Below are positions 23,826 to 32,467 of a DNA stretch of 64,000 nt, in pieces (within the stretch, counting starts at the first letter, position 1; each line of letters starts with the position of its first letter). The translations under genes were made by a program, and so were the position numbers. Location of the stretch: positions 1-64,000 of the forward strand of contig NZ_JARVWW010000020.1 of assembly GCF_029846715.1 (NCBI RefSeq). Reading direction: 5' to 3'. The stretch comes from Bradyrhizobium nivariense. GTDB lineage: Bacteria > Pseudomonadota > Alphaproteobacteria > Rhizobiales > Xanthobacteraceae. The notes under the pieces were generated by a model. It saw only the letters and a program-made list of their open reading frames with translations, made no database searches and was not told the DNA's origin.

Positions 23826-24689
23826 ATGAAGCTGCTGTCGTTCTTGGACGGAAATCGGGAAGGCTGGGGCGCCGTTGTCGAAAATGGTGTCGTGGATCTC
23901 GGCCGCGCCCTGCCCCAGTACCCGACCCTCGCGGACTTCCTCGGCAGCGATGACTATTCGCGGCGCGAGGCCGTTGTCGCCGGGCACAAGCCCACGATGG
24001 CGCTCAGCGACGTCAAATATCTTCCGGTGATCCCGCGCCCCGAGAAGATCGTCTGCGCCGTGCGCAATTATCTCGACCACCACAATGAAGCCGTGGCGTT
24101 CGGCATGAAGCGCGAGATCACGGAATTTCCGCCGATCTTCCTCCGGGTCTGGCGCTCCCAGGTCGCGCACAACGCGCCGGTGATCCGGCCGAAGGTCTCG
24201 GACAATTTCGACTGGGAGGGCGAGCTTGCCGTCGTCATCGGCAAGGGCGGCCGTCACATCAGCCAGGCCGACGCCTGGGATCACGTAGCGGGCTACTCGA
24301 TCTACAATGACGTCAGCGTTCGTGACTGGCAGCGTCACGCCCAGCAGATCGCCTCCGGCAAGAACTTCGTCGGCACCGGTCCGTTCGGACCGTGGCTGGT
24401 CACGCCGGACGAGATCGGCGATCCCACCAAATTGAAGCTCGAGACGCGCGTCAACGGCGCGGTGGTGCAATCCTCCGACACCTCGATGCTGATCTTCTCG
24501 ATCCCGCGGCTGATCGAGTACAGCTCGACCATTTTCGACCTCGTTCCCGGCGACGTCATCGCCACTGGCACGCCGGCGGGCGTCGGCTTCACCCGCAAGC
24601 CGCCGGTCTTCCTCAAGCCCGGCGACGTGGTCGAGGTCGAGATCGAGAAGATCGGCGTGCTGCGCAATCCCGTCGTCGACGAAGCCTAG
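23826..24689 (+). CDS. Fumarylacetoacetate hydrolase family protein
   Basis: A 287-residue FAH-superfamily enzyme; the ATG at 23826 starts MKLLSFLDGN. The metal-binding residues are visible as Glu131 and Glu133 in DWEGELAVVIG and Asp162 in YNDVSVRDWQ. The C-terminal block has DLVPGDVIATGTPAGVGF and LKPGDVVEVEIE. Such enzymes hydrolyse acylpyruvates or hydrate/decarboxylate products of ring cleavage. It lies behind the second palindrome and 8 bases ahead of the AA_synth-family gene, so these two form an operon, probably part of a meta-cleavage-like pathway with the VOC protein. Confidence 0.88.
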   Translation: MKLLSFLDGNREGWGAVVENGVVDLGRALPQYPTLADFLGSDDYSRREAVVAGHKPTMALSDVKYLPVIPRPEKIVCAVRNYLDHHNEAVAFGMKREITEFPPIFLRVWRSQVAHNAPVIRPKVSDNFDWEGELAVVIGKGGRHISQADAWDHVAGYSIYNDVSVRDWQRHAQQIASGKNFVGTGPFGPWLVTPDEIGDPTKLKLETRVNGAVVQSSDTSMLIFSIPRLIEYSSTIFDLVPGDVIATGTPAGVGFTRKPPVFLKPGDVVEVEIEKIGVLRNPVVDEA

Positions 24690-24697
24690 AGCCACGC

Positions 24698-25291
24698 ATG
24701 TCGTCCGAAGACATCTCCTATGACATCCGCAAGACCGCGCTCAGCGTCGAGACGGTCTGGCACGAGCGCGGTCCCCGGCTGGAAAAGCCGCTGCTGGTCG
24801 GGACGGCCGTTGCGGTGATCCGCAATCCCTTCGCGGGCCGCTTCGAACCTGATCTGATGCCGTTTCAGGCATCCTTGCGCGAGCTCGGGCGCGAGCTCGC
24901 AACGCGGCTGATCGCGCAGCTCGGCGGCGCCTCGCACGTCGAAGCCTATGGCAAGGGCATCATCGTCGGCGAGGACGGCGAGCTCGAGCACGGCGCGGTC
25001 TGGCACGAGGCCGGCGGCCACGGCATGCGCGAGGTGCTGGGGCAGCCCAAAGCGATCGTCCCGGCGGCAAAGACCATCGGAGGCCCGGGCACGCGCCTGA
25101 TGGTCCCGCTCGGCCATATCCACGCCGCCTATGTCCGCAGCCATTTCGGCACTGCGGAGATGACGCTGTGGGACGCGCCACGGCGTGACGAGATCGCCTT
25201 CGGGCTTGCGATGGCGACCGGCGGCCGCCCTCACGCGCGCATCGGGGGCCTCGCGGCGTCCGCGATCTCCGTGCACGATGGGCAGCGCTGA
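24698..25291 (+). CDS. AA_synth (amino acid synthesis, PF06684-type) family protein
   Basis: A 197-residue protein resembling the PF06684 family. Conserved-looking blocks are KTALSVETVWHERG at the start, VAVIRNPFAGRFEPDL, GKGIIVGEDGELEHGAVW and VPAAKTIGGPGTRLMVPLGH. The family name is historical; structures show trimeric folds but the reaction is not firmly established. Here it is the second gene of the operon with the FAH-family enzyme, under the same palindrome. That suggests a role with ring-cleavage or keto-acid products and not in amino-acid biosynthesis. It converges with the metallo-hydrolase gene. Confidence 0.7.
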   Translation: MSSEDISYDIRKTALSVETVWHERGPRLEKPLLVGTAVAVIRNPFAGRFEPDLMPFQASLRELGRELATRLIAQLGGASHVEAYGKGIIVGEDGELEHGAVWHEAGGHGMREVLGQPKAIVPAAKTIGGPGTRLMVPLGHIHAAYVRSHFGTAEMTLWDAPRRDEIAFGLAMATGGRPHARIGGLAASAISVHDGQR

Positions 25292-25302
25292 CGAGCGCAC
25301 GA

Positions 25303-26130
25303 TCAATGCGCGCCGCACCGGCAACGCTCGTAATCGACGGGATCGTGGCTGTTGACGATCGTGACGCGGTCGCCGTTGTTCAGCTTCAGCGCGCGCAGTC
25401 GCGCCTGGTTGGCGATCCGCAGGCTGCGGTCCATGTCGGCGCGACGCTGGAAATAGCCCAGCATCAGCGGCATGCGCGGCGATGCATCGAGCTGGCCGTG
25501 ATGGAAATAGCTGTCGCCGGCGTGCAGCAGCCATGTGTCACCTGACCGCACCGCGACACCGCAATGGCCGAGGGTATGGCCGGCGAGCGGGATCATCAGG
25601 ATGTCGCCTTCCGTGTCGCCGAGCGCGCGCACGCCCTTGAAGCCGAACCAGTCCTCGCCAGGCTCCTCGTAGAATGTCCAGCGCGGTCCGTGGCTCCACT
25701 GTCCGGTGACATAGCGCCCCTCGGGCGACGCCGGCTTGCGCAGCACCGCCATGTCGTATTCGGCGCGATGGACGTGAATCGCGGCATGCGGGAAATCGGG
25801 CACACCGCCGGCGTGATCGCGGTCGAGATGCGTCAGCAGCACGTGGCGCACGTCTTTGGGTGAATAGCCGAGCGCCTTCACCTGCTGCACCGCCGTCTCC
25901 GCCGGATCGAGCCTTGGCGCGGTCTGCCGCAGCCATCGCCGTCCCAGCCGGTCGGGTGTTGCGATATCGCCAAGGCCGATGCCGGTATCGACAAGGGCCA
26001 GCCCGTCAGTGGTCTCCACCAGCAGGCAATGGCAGACCATGCGGGCGCGCTGGAACAGGCTGCCGGTGCCGTTCACGAGACGGCGGCCCATGGGGCACAT
26101 CGTGCCGGTGTTGAGATGGTGGATTTTCAT
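25303..26130 (-). CDS. Metallo-beta-lactamase-fold hydrolase, lactonase-like
   Basis: A 275-residue enzyme of the MBL superfamily with the layout of AiiA-type lactonases. The dinuclear metal site starts with His101, Asp103, Asp105 and His106 (THLDRDHAGG). It continues with the His of AGHTLGHCG and the Asp of LLHAGDSYFH, and ends with the His of NSHDPVDYE. It could open a lactone or hydrolyse an ester or thioester. It is divergent from a LysR regulator across 94 bases holding a TATC-N7-GATA motif, so it is likely that regulator's target. Proximity to the ring-cleavage genes suggests a related substrate. Confidence 0.8.
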   Translation of the reverse strand: MKIHHLNTGTMCPMGRRLVNGTGSLFQRARMVCHCLLVETTDGLALVDTGIGLGDIATPDRLGRRWLRQTAPRLDPAETAVQQVKALGYSPKDVRHVLLTHLDRDHAGGVPDFPHAAIHVHRAEYDMAVLRKPASPEGRYVTGQWSHGPRWTFYEEPGEDWFGFKGVRALGDTEGDILMIPLAGHTLGHCGVAVRSGDTWLLHAGDSYFHHGQLDASPRMPLMLGYFQRRADMDRSLRIANQARLRALKLNNGDRVTIVNSHDPVDYERCRCGAH

Positions 26131-26190
26131 CGCGCGTCCCTGCCTGTCGTGAGCAGAGCGTTCTTGTCATCGTGCGCGCCATAGGTAAAA

Positions 26191-26205
26191 TATCGACTAT
26201 TGATA
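26191..26205. promoter_or_regulatory. TATC-N7-GATA inverted repeat, candidate LysR site
   Basis: Dyad in the gap between the MBL hydrolase start (26130) and the lysR start (26225). LysR-type proteins usually bind short dyads of this kind in divergent promoters. The dyad is only four bases per arm. Confidence 0.4.
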
Positions 26206-26224
26206 GTATCTCTAGGCAAATCCT

Positions 26225-27082
26225 ATGGACATCCGCGAGCTTCGCTACTTCGCCGCCGTCTACCGCGAACGCAACCTGACCGCCGCGGCACGCGCCTGCT
26301 TCGTGTCGCAGCCGTCGATCTCCACCGCGATCACCAGTCTGGAGGCCGAGCTCGGCACCACGCTGTTCATCCGGCACAAGAAGGGCGTCGCGCCGACCGC
26401 TTCGGCGGAGCAGTTTCATGCGCTGGCCCGCCGCATCATCGACGAGGCCGATGCCGCGCGCAGCATGTTCAGGAAGCCGGCGACCAAGACCACCGTCACG
26501 CTCGGCCTGATGCGCACGCTCGACCTGCCCAGAACGATCGCACTGCTCAAGCCGCTGACGGCGCGCGCCGACATCGCGCTCCGCCTCGTCGGCAGCGACG
26601 AGCGCGCCGACGCGCGGATCATCTCGAAGACCATGCTGCGCACTGATGAGCACTTCGCCGCGCTGTGGAGCGAGCGTTATGTCGCGGCGCTGCCGCCGTC
26701 GCATCCGCTGACGCTGAAGGAGAAGCTTCGGACCGCCGATCTCGCTGACGCTGCGCTGATCGACCGCTGCCATTGCGAGCAAAGCGAATTCTTCCGCCGC
26801 ACCGCGCAGCGGCGCCAGGCCGCGGCGATCGCGCAATCGGAAGACTGGGCCATGGCGCTGGTCGCCGCCGGCGTCGGCATCGCCATCGTCCCCGAGGGCG
26901 TGGCGCGCGGCAATCCCGACGTCGCCGTGCGCGAGATCGAGGTCAAGGTCAAGCGCGAGGTCGGGCTCGCCTACCGTGCCTCGGTGCCGCTGACGGACGC
27001 GCTGAAGGATTTTGTCGGGAAGCTTCAGAAGCAGCGCGCCAAGCCCGATGGAATCAAGCGCCGGCGCGCAGCGGTAAGATGA
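26225..27082 (+). CDS. LysR-family transcriptional regulator
   Basis: A 285-residue LysR-type regulator. The N-terminal helix-turn-helix covers residues 1-60 (MDIRELRYFAAVYRERNLT, then VSQPSISTAITSLEAELG). The remainder is the periplasmic-binding-like effector domain. It ends with a basic tail (KPDGIKRRRAAVR). Its divergent arrangement with the MBL hydrolase makes that gene the likely target. The inducer is unknown; a substrate or product of the hydrolase is the obvious guess. Confidence 0.88.
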   Translation: MDIRELRYFAAVYRERNLTAAARACFVSQPSISTAITSLEAELGTTLFIRHKKGVAPTASAEQFHALARRIIDEADAARSMFRKPATKTTVTLGLMRTLDLPRTIALLKPLTARADIALRLVGSDERADARIISKTMLRTDEHFAALWSERYVAALPPSHPLTLKEKLRTADLADAALIDRCHCEQSEFFRRTAQRRQAAAIAQSEDWAMALVAAGVGIAIVPEGVARGNPDVAVREIEVKVKREVGLAYRASVPLTDALKDFVGKLQKQRAKPDGIKRRRAAVR

Positions 27083-27098
27083 TCATCCCTTGAAATGA

Positions 27099-27845
27099 TC
27101 AACCCTTGGAGACGACCGCGCGGCCGTAGGGCGGCTGTGCCGCAACCGGCGGGTTGGCGGTCTGGGCGGCGAGTTCGCCGATCAGGCGATCGGCATCGGC
27201 GGCCATGCCGTCGGGCGCCTGGATCACCAGCCGCTCCAGACCCCACCGATAGGACGAGACGCGCTGCTCGAGGCACTGCTGCACCCACTGGATGATCAGC
27301 GAATTCTCCTGCATGCGCTCGACCGCGTCCTCCTTCTCCTTCGGCGAGAGGGCGGAGACGCGCGTCATGCTGGCGTTGCGCTTCTTGTCGAGGTCGATGA
27401 CGCGGATCGCGGAGCCGAAGAACGGCTCGAAGCGGGTGATGTCGTTGCGCACGTCCTCGATCAGCTGCGCATAGCGCGAGGAATGCGAACGGTGCGGCTC
27501 GTCGATCAGCGTGCGTCCGTACATGGTACGGTCGAACACGATCTTTTGCCGCCAGGGCGAGGGCAGCGCCTTGTAGTCGCCGAACACGCTCTTCCAGGCG
27601 GGCCGCGACAGCGGCGGCTCGATCAGGGGATAGGCGAGGTCGCGAAGCTGGCGCTCTTCGTCGGTGAGCTGGAATTGCGACGGCTTCAGGCCGACGCTGG
27701 AGGTGACTTCGGCGCCAAGCCAGCGATGCATGTCGGCGCGGGTCCGGCCGAAATCGCCGCCGCTACAGCCGGCGAGCGTCGCGCCCAGCAGCGCGAGCAC
27801 GATCGCCGATACGACGGTGCGGATCTGGCGGAGATTTTCCGGCAT
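27099..27845 (-). CDS. Hypothetical lipoprotein
   Basis: A 248-residue protein with a lipoprotein signal: hydrophobic stretch IVLALLGATLAGC with the lipidated cysteine near residue 27, followed by SGGDFGR. The mature part is helical and charged, with SPKEKEDAVERMQENSLIIQWVQQCLEQRVSSYRWGLERL near the end. I do not recognise a named family, although it looks like a protein conserved in the Bradyrhizobium group. A small gene begins upstream on the same strand, separated by 15 bases, and may be in the same operon. Confidence 0.75.
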   Translation of the reverse strand: MPENLRQIRTVVSAIVLALLGATLAGCSGGDFGRTRADMHRWLGAEVTSSVGLKPSQFQLTDEERQLRDLAYPLIEPPLSRPAWKSVFGDYKALPSPWRQKIVFDRTMYGRTLIDEPHRSHSSRYAQLIEDVRNDITRFEPFFGSAIRVIDLDKKRNASMTRVSALSPKEKEDAVERMQENSLIIQWVQQCLEQRVSSYRWGLERLVIQAPDGMAADADRLIGELAAQTANPPVAAQPPYGRAVVSKG

Positions 27846-27860
27846 TGCAAAGGCCGAAGG

Positions 27861-28049
27861 TCAGCGGCGACGACGACGGCGCCCCGGCGCTGTGCCCTGC
27901 TCCGGCCCGCGATCGCCGCTGGTTTCGTCGCTCTCGCGCTCGATGCGGATCACGGGGAGGATCAGAATCGTTCCCATGCCCGCGCGCGGAGCCACGTCCC
28001 CCGACGCGCCCACCCGGCGACCGGCCGGAAATTCGATGATGGTCCCCAT
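27861..28049 (-). CDS. Small hypothetical protein with Arg-rich C-terminus
   Basis: A 62-residue protein. The ATG at 28049 (MGTIIEFPAG) follows GAGAG; an alternative TTG lies 15 bases upstream. It contains two similar segments, MGTIIEFPAGRRV and MGTILILPVIRI, and ends with PGRRRRRR. The gene is 15 bases ahead of the lipoprotein gene. The function is unknown. Confidence 0.6.
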   Translation of the reverse strand: MGTIIEFPAGRRVGASGDVAPRAGMGTILILPVIRIERESDETSGDRGPEQGTAPGRRRRRR

Positions 28050-28303
28050 ATCAGCTCTCTTCAATTGCCGCGCGACCCGGCGCGCCGCTGCAACATGGGA
28101 TCATTAAGATCAGTTCATGGTTAACGGGGTGTAAACGTGCCGGCCGGACCGTAACCGCACGGGCCGGACCCCACCGTCCCGTTGCGGCACGAGAACGCTT
28201 CAAAACACGCGTCCGGCTTCACGCCTCGTTTTCCTTAACGAGGCTTTAAAGGAGCCCGCGATAGGCTGACGGCGAGTATCTCTTCCAGGTCGCGTATCTC
28301 TCC

Positions 28304-29281
28304 ATGACCAAGTCGCTGTTTCCAGGATTCGACGGGCTGATGACCCTCTCCCGTCGCGAAGGCGTCGATGTTCGTCCGACGCTGCTGCGCGTGCTGACCG
28401 ATCTCTATGTTCAGTCGAGCACCCACAGCGACGACGAGCAGCGCCAGTTCATCGAGCTCGCCACACGGCTGATCGACCAGGTCGACGACGCGACGCGCGC
28501 GGCCGTCAAGGCGCGGCTGGCGATCTATCCGTCGACGCCCACCCCGATCATGCAGAAGCTCGGACTGTCGGCCGCGCAGGAGGGCCGCAGGGTTCCGCTC
28601 GCGCGTGAAATCCCGGCACCCCCGCCTGCCCCCTCGCCGGATCGTACGCCAACCGACGCCGAGCAGCGCATGGCCTCGAACATGGCGATGCAGCCAAAGG
28701 ACGCGGCCGATATCCACGACATGTTCTTCCGCGCCGGCGCCTCGGAGCGCGCGCTGATCCTGCACAATCTGGCGCAGACCCCGCTGAAGGCCGCGCCGCG
28801 GATTCCGACCGTGCGCGCCAAGCGCGCGATCCAGATCCTCGAGATGGCGGCGATCGCGGGCGATGTCGAGAATTTCACCTTCGAGCTCGGCGACAGCCTG
28901 ATCCTGCCCTCGCGCGTCGCGGCCCAGATCGTCGACGATGCAAGCGGCGAAGCGCTCGCCGTCGCCGCGCGCGCGCTCGACATGCCGAGCCCAGTGTTCC
29001 AGCGCATCTTGCTGTTCTTCAAGCCGGAGATCGGCAACTCCGTGACCGACGTGTACCGGCTGTCGCGGCTCTACGATCGCCTCGGCGATCGCTCGGCGCT
29101 GGTGATGCTGGCCGCCTGGCGCGGCTCGACGCTCGCCGTCACCCGCGCAAAGTACCAGCCGTCGCTGCACGACAGCGAGCGCCAGCGCGCGCGTGCGGGC
29201 GCAAGCCAGACACGGCCGGGCGTGCAGCCCGGCTCCGCGCCCGCGGTGCGGACGGGCAGCGGCGGATCGTCGGATCGTTAG
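28304..29281 (+). CDS. DUF2336 domain protein
   Basis: A 325-residue, mostly helical cytoplasmic protein matching DUF2336, a family largely limited to Alphaproteobacteria. Recognisable parts are the N-terminal DGLMTLSRREGVDVRPTLLRVLTDLYV, the central FFRAGASERALILHNLAQTPLKAAPR and the later FTFELGDSLILPSRVAAQIVDD, probably HEAT-like helical repeats. The C-terminus is a low-complexity Arg/Gly/Ser tail. The role is unknown. It stands alone on the plus strand, with a 200-base upstream gap, and converges with the DUF1491 gene across a palindromic repeat. Confidence 0.8.
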   Translation: MTKSLFPGFDGLMTLSRREGVDVRPTLLRVLTDLYVQSSTHSDDEQRQFIELATRLIDQVDDATRAAVKARLAIYPSTPTPIMQKLGLSAAQEGRRVPLAREIPAPPPAPSPDRTPTDAEQRMASNMAMQPKDAADIHDMFFRAGASERALILHNLAQTPLKAAPRIPTVRAKRAIQILEMAAIAGDVENFTFELGDSLILPSRVAAQIVDDASGEALAVAARALDMPSPVFQRILLFFKPEIGNSVTDVYRLSRLYDRLGDRSALVMLAAWRGSTLAVTRAKYQPSLHDSERQRARAGASQTRPGVQPGSAPAVRTGSGGSSDR

Positions 29282-29320
29282 AAGACGATAGGACTCGGTT
29301 CATGGCCAAGGAGGCGGTGC

Positions 29321-29355
29321 GCTCCCTCTCCCGCCTGCGGGAGAGGTTGAGGGAG
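29321..29355. repeat. Palindromic repeat between convergent genes
   Basis: CTCTCCCGC-CT-GCGGGAGAG core inside a 35-bp palindromic element of the CCCTCTCCCGC type often found between genes in Bradyrhizobium. It sits between the stops of two convergent genes and could fold to end transcription on both strands. Confidence 0.6.
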
Positions 29356-29397
29356 CCCGCGGCCACATCGAAGCAAGCAACAATTATCGCGCCCGCA

Positions 29398-29742
29398 TCA
29401 GGTCTTCGCCAGCTCGAGAAAATGCCGCCCGGCGCGGTCTTCGGTCTCGACGATCCAGACGTCCGAGTCGAAGCGGATTTCCTTGGTCAGCCGTTCCTCG
29501 ACGGTGTGCTCCGGCAAGGGCTGCGGAGCAAGCGGCACGAAGAAGCGATCGACGGGCCGGCCGTCGTCATAGACGGTCTGCGGCGCGGGCACGTAGAGCA
29601 TCGCATTGCCGTCGAGCAGCGATACCTTCACGAACACCGCACCCGCCTCCTCCGCGCCACGACGGCGCACGGCGCCGAACACGCCCTCGGTCTGGCACCG
29701 GCGCAGATAGGCTGAGACCCAGATATTTGACTTCAAACGCAT
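29398..29742 (-). CDS. DUF1491 family protein
   Basis: A 114-residue protein; the ATG at 29742 starts MRLKSNIWVSAYLRRC, which is the usual opening of DUF1491. Further conserved parts are GAEEAGAVFVKVSLLDG, LYVPAPQT and RFDSDVWIVETEDRAGRHFL. The family is small, alphaproteobacterial and uncharacterised. The frame extends to 29775 but the extra residues are not typical. It lies 69 bases after the peptidoglycan-binding gene on the same strand. Confidence 0.82.
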   Translation of the reverse strand: MRLKSNIWVSAYLRRCQTEGVFGAVRRRGAEEAGAVFVKVSLLDGNAMLYVPAPQTVYDDGRPVDRFFVPLAPQPLPEHTVEERLTKEIRFDSDVWIVETEDRAGRHFLELAKT

Positions 29743-29811
29743 GAGCGCACGATAGGCCAGCGCTGCAATCAGCACCAGCCTTCAGGCTTCGGTCTCGGCG
29801 AAGCGTAACGA

Positions 29812-30540
29812 CTATTCGACGGGATGGCCGATCGCGGCGCCGAGCTCGCGGAGCAGACGGTCCGAGACCTGACCGGTGACCTGCATCTTGTGCTCGCGCT
29901 CGAATTTCTGGATCGCGGACTGGGTCTCGCCGCCCATGGCGCCCGTGATCTTCAAATTGCCGTAGCCGTATTCGGACAGCGCGCGCTGCACGCCGGCGAT
30001 ACGCCGCGCGGCCGGGCTCTGCTGCACGGGAATCGGCGCCGGCGGACGCGCGATGGCGGCAGACGGCGGCGCTGAAATCGTTTGCTTGACCAGATTGGTC
30101 ATTGGATCGCCCGAGCGCGGCGTCGATGCGGTCGCTTCGACGGGCTTCTCCGGCGCCTTCTCGGCGGCGCGCTCGGCAGGTCTGGACTCGACAGGTCTGG
30201 GCTCGGCACGAAACTCCGTCGCTCTCGGCTCGAGCGGCGAGGTATCGGCGCCGACGGGACGCGGACGGGGCAAGGGGTTCGACAGCGGCAGCGACGACGG
30301 CGCGGGAAGATTGATCACGGTGCCGAACATCGGCGCCGGATGCCGGCCGGTCTGGAGGAACAGCGCATTGGCAACGATCGCGCCGACGGCAGCAACGGCG
30401 ACGAGACCGGCCAGCGTATCCTTGGGGCTATGCAGCAGCACGCGCAGCACGAGATTGCGCTCGGTCTCGACGTCGATGACCGCGGCCTTGGCGCCACGGC
30501 GGCGCGGAGCGGCTTCGTCCTTGGCAGACTTTTTAGGCAC
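29812..30540 (-). CDS. Membrane-anchored peptidoglycan-binding domain protein
   Basis: A 242-residue protein. A charged cytoplasmic head (MPKKSAKDEAAPRRRG) is followed by one membrane helix near residues 42-62 and a long Pro/Arg/Glu-rich linker. A C-terminal PG_binding_1-type unit covers residues 178-238 (RIAGVQRALSEYGYGNLKITGAMGGETQSAIQKFEREH). The N-terminal half of the linker is low complexity. The gene overlaps the end of the sensor kinase gene by 8 bases, so the two are translated together. This suggests a periplasmic wall-binding partner for the kinase, by position only. Confidence 0.82.
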   Translation of the reverse strand: MPKKSAKDEAAPRRRGAKAAVIDVETERNLVLRVLLHSPKDTLAGLVAVAAVGAIVANALFLQTGRHPAPMFGTVINLPAPSSLPLSNPLPRPRPVGADTSPLEPRATEFRAEPRPVESRPAERAAEKAPEKPVEATASTPRSGDPMTNLVKQTISAPPSAAIARPPAPIPVQQSPAARRIAGVQRALSEYGYGNLKITGAMGGETQSAIQKFEREHKMQVTGQVSDRLLRELGAAIGHPVE

Positions 30541-32467
30541 TTTTCTTCACCAGAGCGGGTTGGTCCTGAACTTGGTCGTGAGGATGGTCCTGAAGTTCCT
30601 GGCGCAGCACCGGCGTCAAGGTCGCGATGTTGCTCTCGCTCGCCTTGCTATCGGACATCTTGCCATCAGACATCTTGCCATCAGTAGTCTTGCCATCAGT
30701 AGTCTTGGCTTGCGGCGGCATGTAGACGAGCGGCAGCTTGACGGTGACGGCGGTGCCCTCGCCGAGCCTGCTTTGTACCGTCAATTCGCCGAGATGCAAC
30801 GCCACGAGGCTCTTCACGATCGAAAGTCCGAGGCCGGTGCCTTCGTGACGGCGCTGATAGGTCTTGCCGGCCTGGAAGAACGGCGCACCGATGCGCTTGA
30901 GATCGTGGGGCGCAATGCCGATTCCGGTGTCGCTGATGCGCAGCGCAAGCTGCGAGCCCGACACCGTGGCTGTTACGGTGACCTGACCGCCGCGCTCGGT
31001 GAACTTGACGGCGTTGGCGACGAGGTTGAGCACGATCTGCTTGAAGGCGCGCGGATCGCCGGTCATCACGGGCAGGTCCTGCGGCGCATCGGTGACGAGG
31101 TCGACGCCGTTTTCCCGCGCCTTCAGCGCCAGCAGATTGCAGCAATGCATCAGTGATGCACGCGGCGCGAACGGTTCGGACGCAATCTCGAAATTGCCCG
31201 CTTCCATCTTGGACATGTCCAGGATGCCGTTGACGACCGAGAGCAGATGCTGGCCGGAATCGTTGATGAGCTGGGCGTATTCCCTCCGCTGGGCCGCGCT
31301 CAGCATCAAGGTCTGCTCCTGCGCGATCATCTCGGAAAAGCCGATGATGGCGTTGAGTGGCGTGCGCAGCTCATGGCTCATGGTGGCGAGGAAGCGCGTC
31401 TTGGCGGCATCGGCCGCCTCTGTAGCGCTGCGCGCCTGATCGAGCGCCTGTTCCCCGATCTTGCGGTCGGTGACGTCGCGCATCACGGCGACGACGTCGG
31501 CCTCGCGCGTGGCATCACGCCCCATATCCTGATCGAGCGGGCGGCAGCGCATCTCGACCCAGATGAAATCAACCTGGCCACGCTCCGAGCCGACAGGCTC
31601 CCGGCGCAACCGGAACTCGACGCTGCGCACGTCGCCGCGCGCGGCATCGGACAGCGCCGTCAGATACGCCGGGCGATCGGCGACATGGACGCGATCGAAC
31701 AGGCCGTGGCCGAGCAGTTGCGCGACGGGCATGCCGAGCATGGTTTCCACCGCCGGCGAAATGAACTGCACCGCGCCGTTGCGCTGATGCCGCGAGATGA
31801 CGTCGCTCATGTTGCGCGCAAGGAGGCGGTAACGCTCTTCTTCACGCGACAGCAGCGCAACGCTGGTGCGCGCGAGCGATTCCGCGCCGAAGGCGAGGCC
31901 TGCGGCATAGAGCGTCGCCGATGCGACGCCGAACGCCATCAGCACGCCGCGTTCCGCGGCGCTGGTGTCGCCAATTGGCAGCCAGCCGAGCTGGCTCGCG
32001 AGGATCAGGATGCCGGCGCAGGACAGCGCGAGCAGCGAGGCGAAGGCCGCGACGCGGCGCGACGCCGACAGCGCGGCTTCGAGGGGAACCACGACCAGCC
32101 AGATCGCGGCGAATGATTCGATGCCGCCGGTCGTAACCGCAACCGCCATGATCAGGCCCGCGAGCGCCAGCGACGACAGCACATGCGCGCCTTCGTAACG
32201 GCCGGTGCGCGACAGGAACCAGGACAACAGGATCGGCGCGATCAGCCAGGCGAAGGCGGCAACCTCGATCGCGCTCGGCGCGCCGCGCATGGCGAGATAG
32301 ACCGGGAATGCGGCAAAGGTGGCCAGGCTGCCGAGCAGCCGCGGGGCCATGAAGGCACGATGGCGCGCTCGCGTCAGCGCGTCGTAACGCGCGGAAGGAT
32401 GCAGCAGCGCATCGAGACAATCGCGGATGATACTCAAAACTGTCACGGGTCTCGCGCTTCGGCTCAC
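30533..32467 (-). CDS. PAS-domain membrane sensor histidine kinase (DivJ/PleC-like)
   Basis: A 644-residue hybrid-free kinase. Residues 45-190 hold about six membrane helices, residues 210-335 a PAS domain, and residues 357-420 the HisKA domain with phospho-acceptor His365 (ATMSHELRTPLNAIIGFSEM). Residues 465-580 form the HATPase domain with the GTGLGLSIVKSLV box. The layout recalls the DivJ/PleC cell-cycle kinases of Alphaproteobacteria, but the assignment is uncertain. The likely start is GTG at 32467. Between residues 590 and 620 a five-residue unit (K-T/M-T/S-D-G) repeats about five times. There is no adjacent response regulator. It is coupled to the wall-binding gene downstream. Confidence 0.85.
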   Translation of the reverse strand: MSRSARPVTVLSIIRDCLDALLHPSARYDALTRARHRAFMAPRLLGSLATFAAFPVYLAMRGAPSAIEVAAFAWLIAPILLSWFLSRTGRYEGAHVLSSLALAGLIMAVAVTTGGIESFAAIWLVVVPLEAALSASRRVAAFASLLALSCAGILILASQLGWLPIGDTSAAERGVLMAFGVASATLYAAGLAFGAESLARTSVALLSREEERYRLLARNMSDVISRHQRNGAVQFISPAVETMLGMPVAQLLGHGLFDRVHVADRPAYLTALSDAARGDVRSVEFRLRREPVGSERGQVDFIWVEMRCRPLDQDMGRDATREADVVAVMRDVTDRKIGEQALDQARSATEAADAAKTRFLATMSHELRTPLNAIIGFSEMIAQEQTLMLSAAQRREYAQLINDSGQHLLSVVNGILDMSKMEAGNFEIASEPFAPRASLMHCCNLLALKARENGVDLVTDAPQDLPVMTGDPRAFKQIVLNLVANAVKFTERGGQVTVTATVSGSQLALRISDTGIGIAPHDLKRIGAPFFQAGKTYQRRHEGTGLGLSIVKSLVALHLGELTVQSRLGEGTAVTVKLPLVYMPPQAKTTDGKTTDGKMSDGKMSDSKASESNIATLTPVLRQELQDHPHDQVQDQPALVKKSA

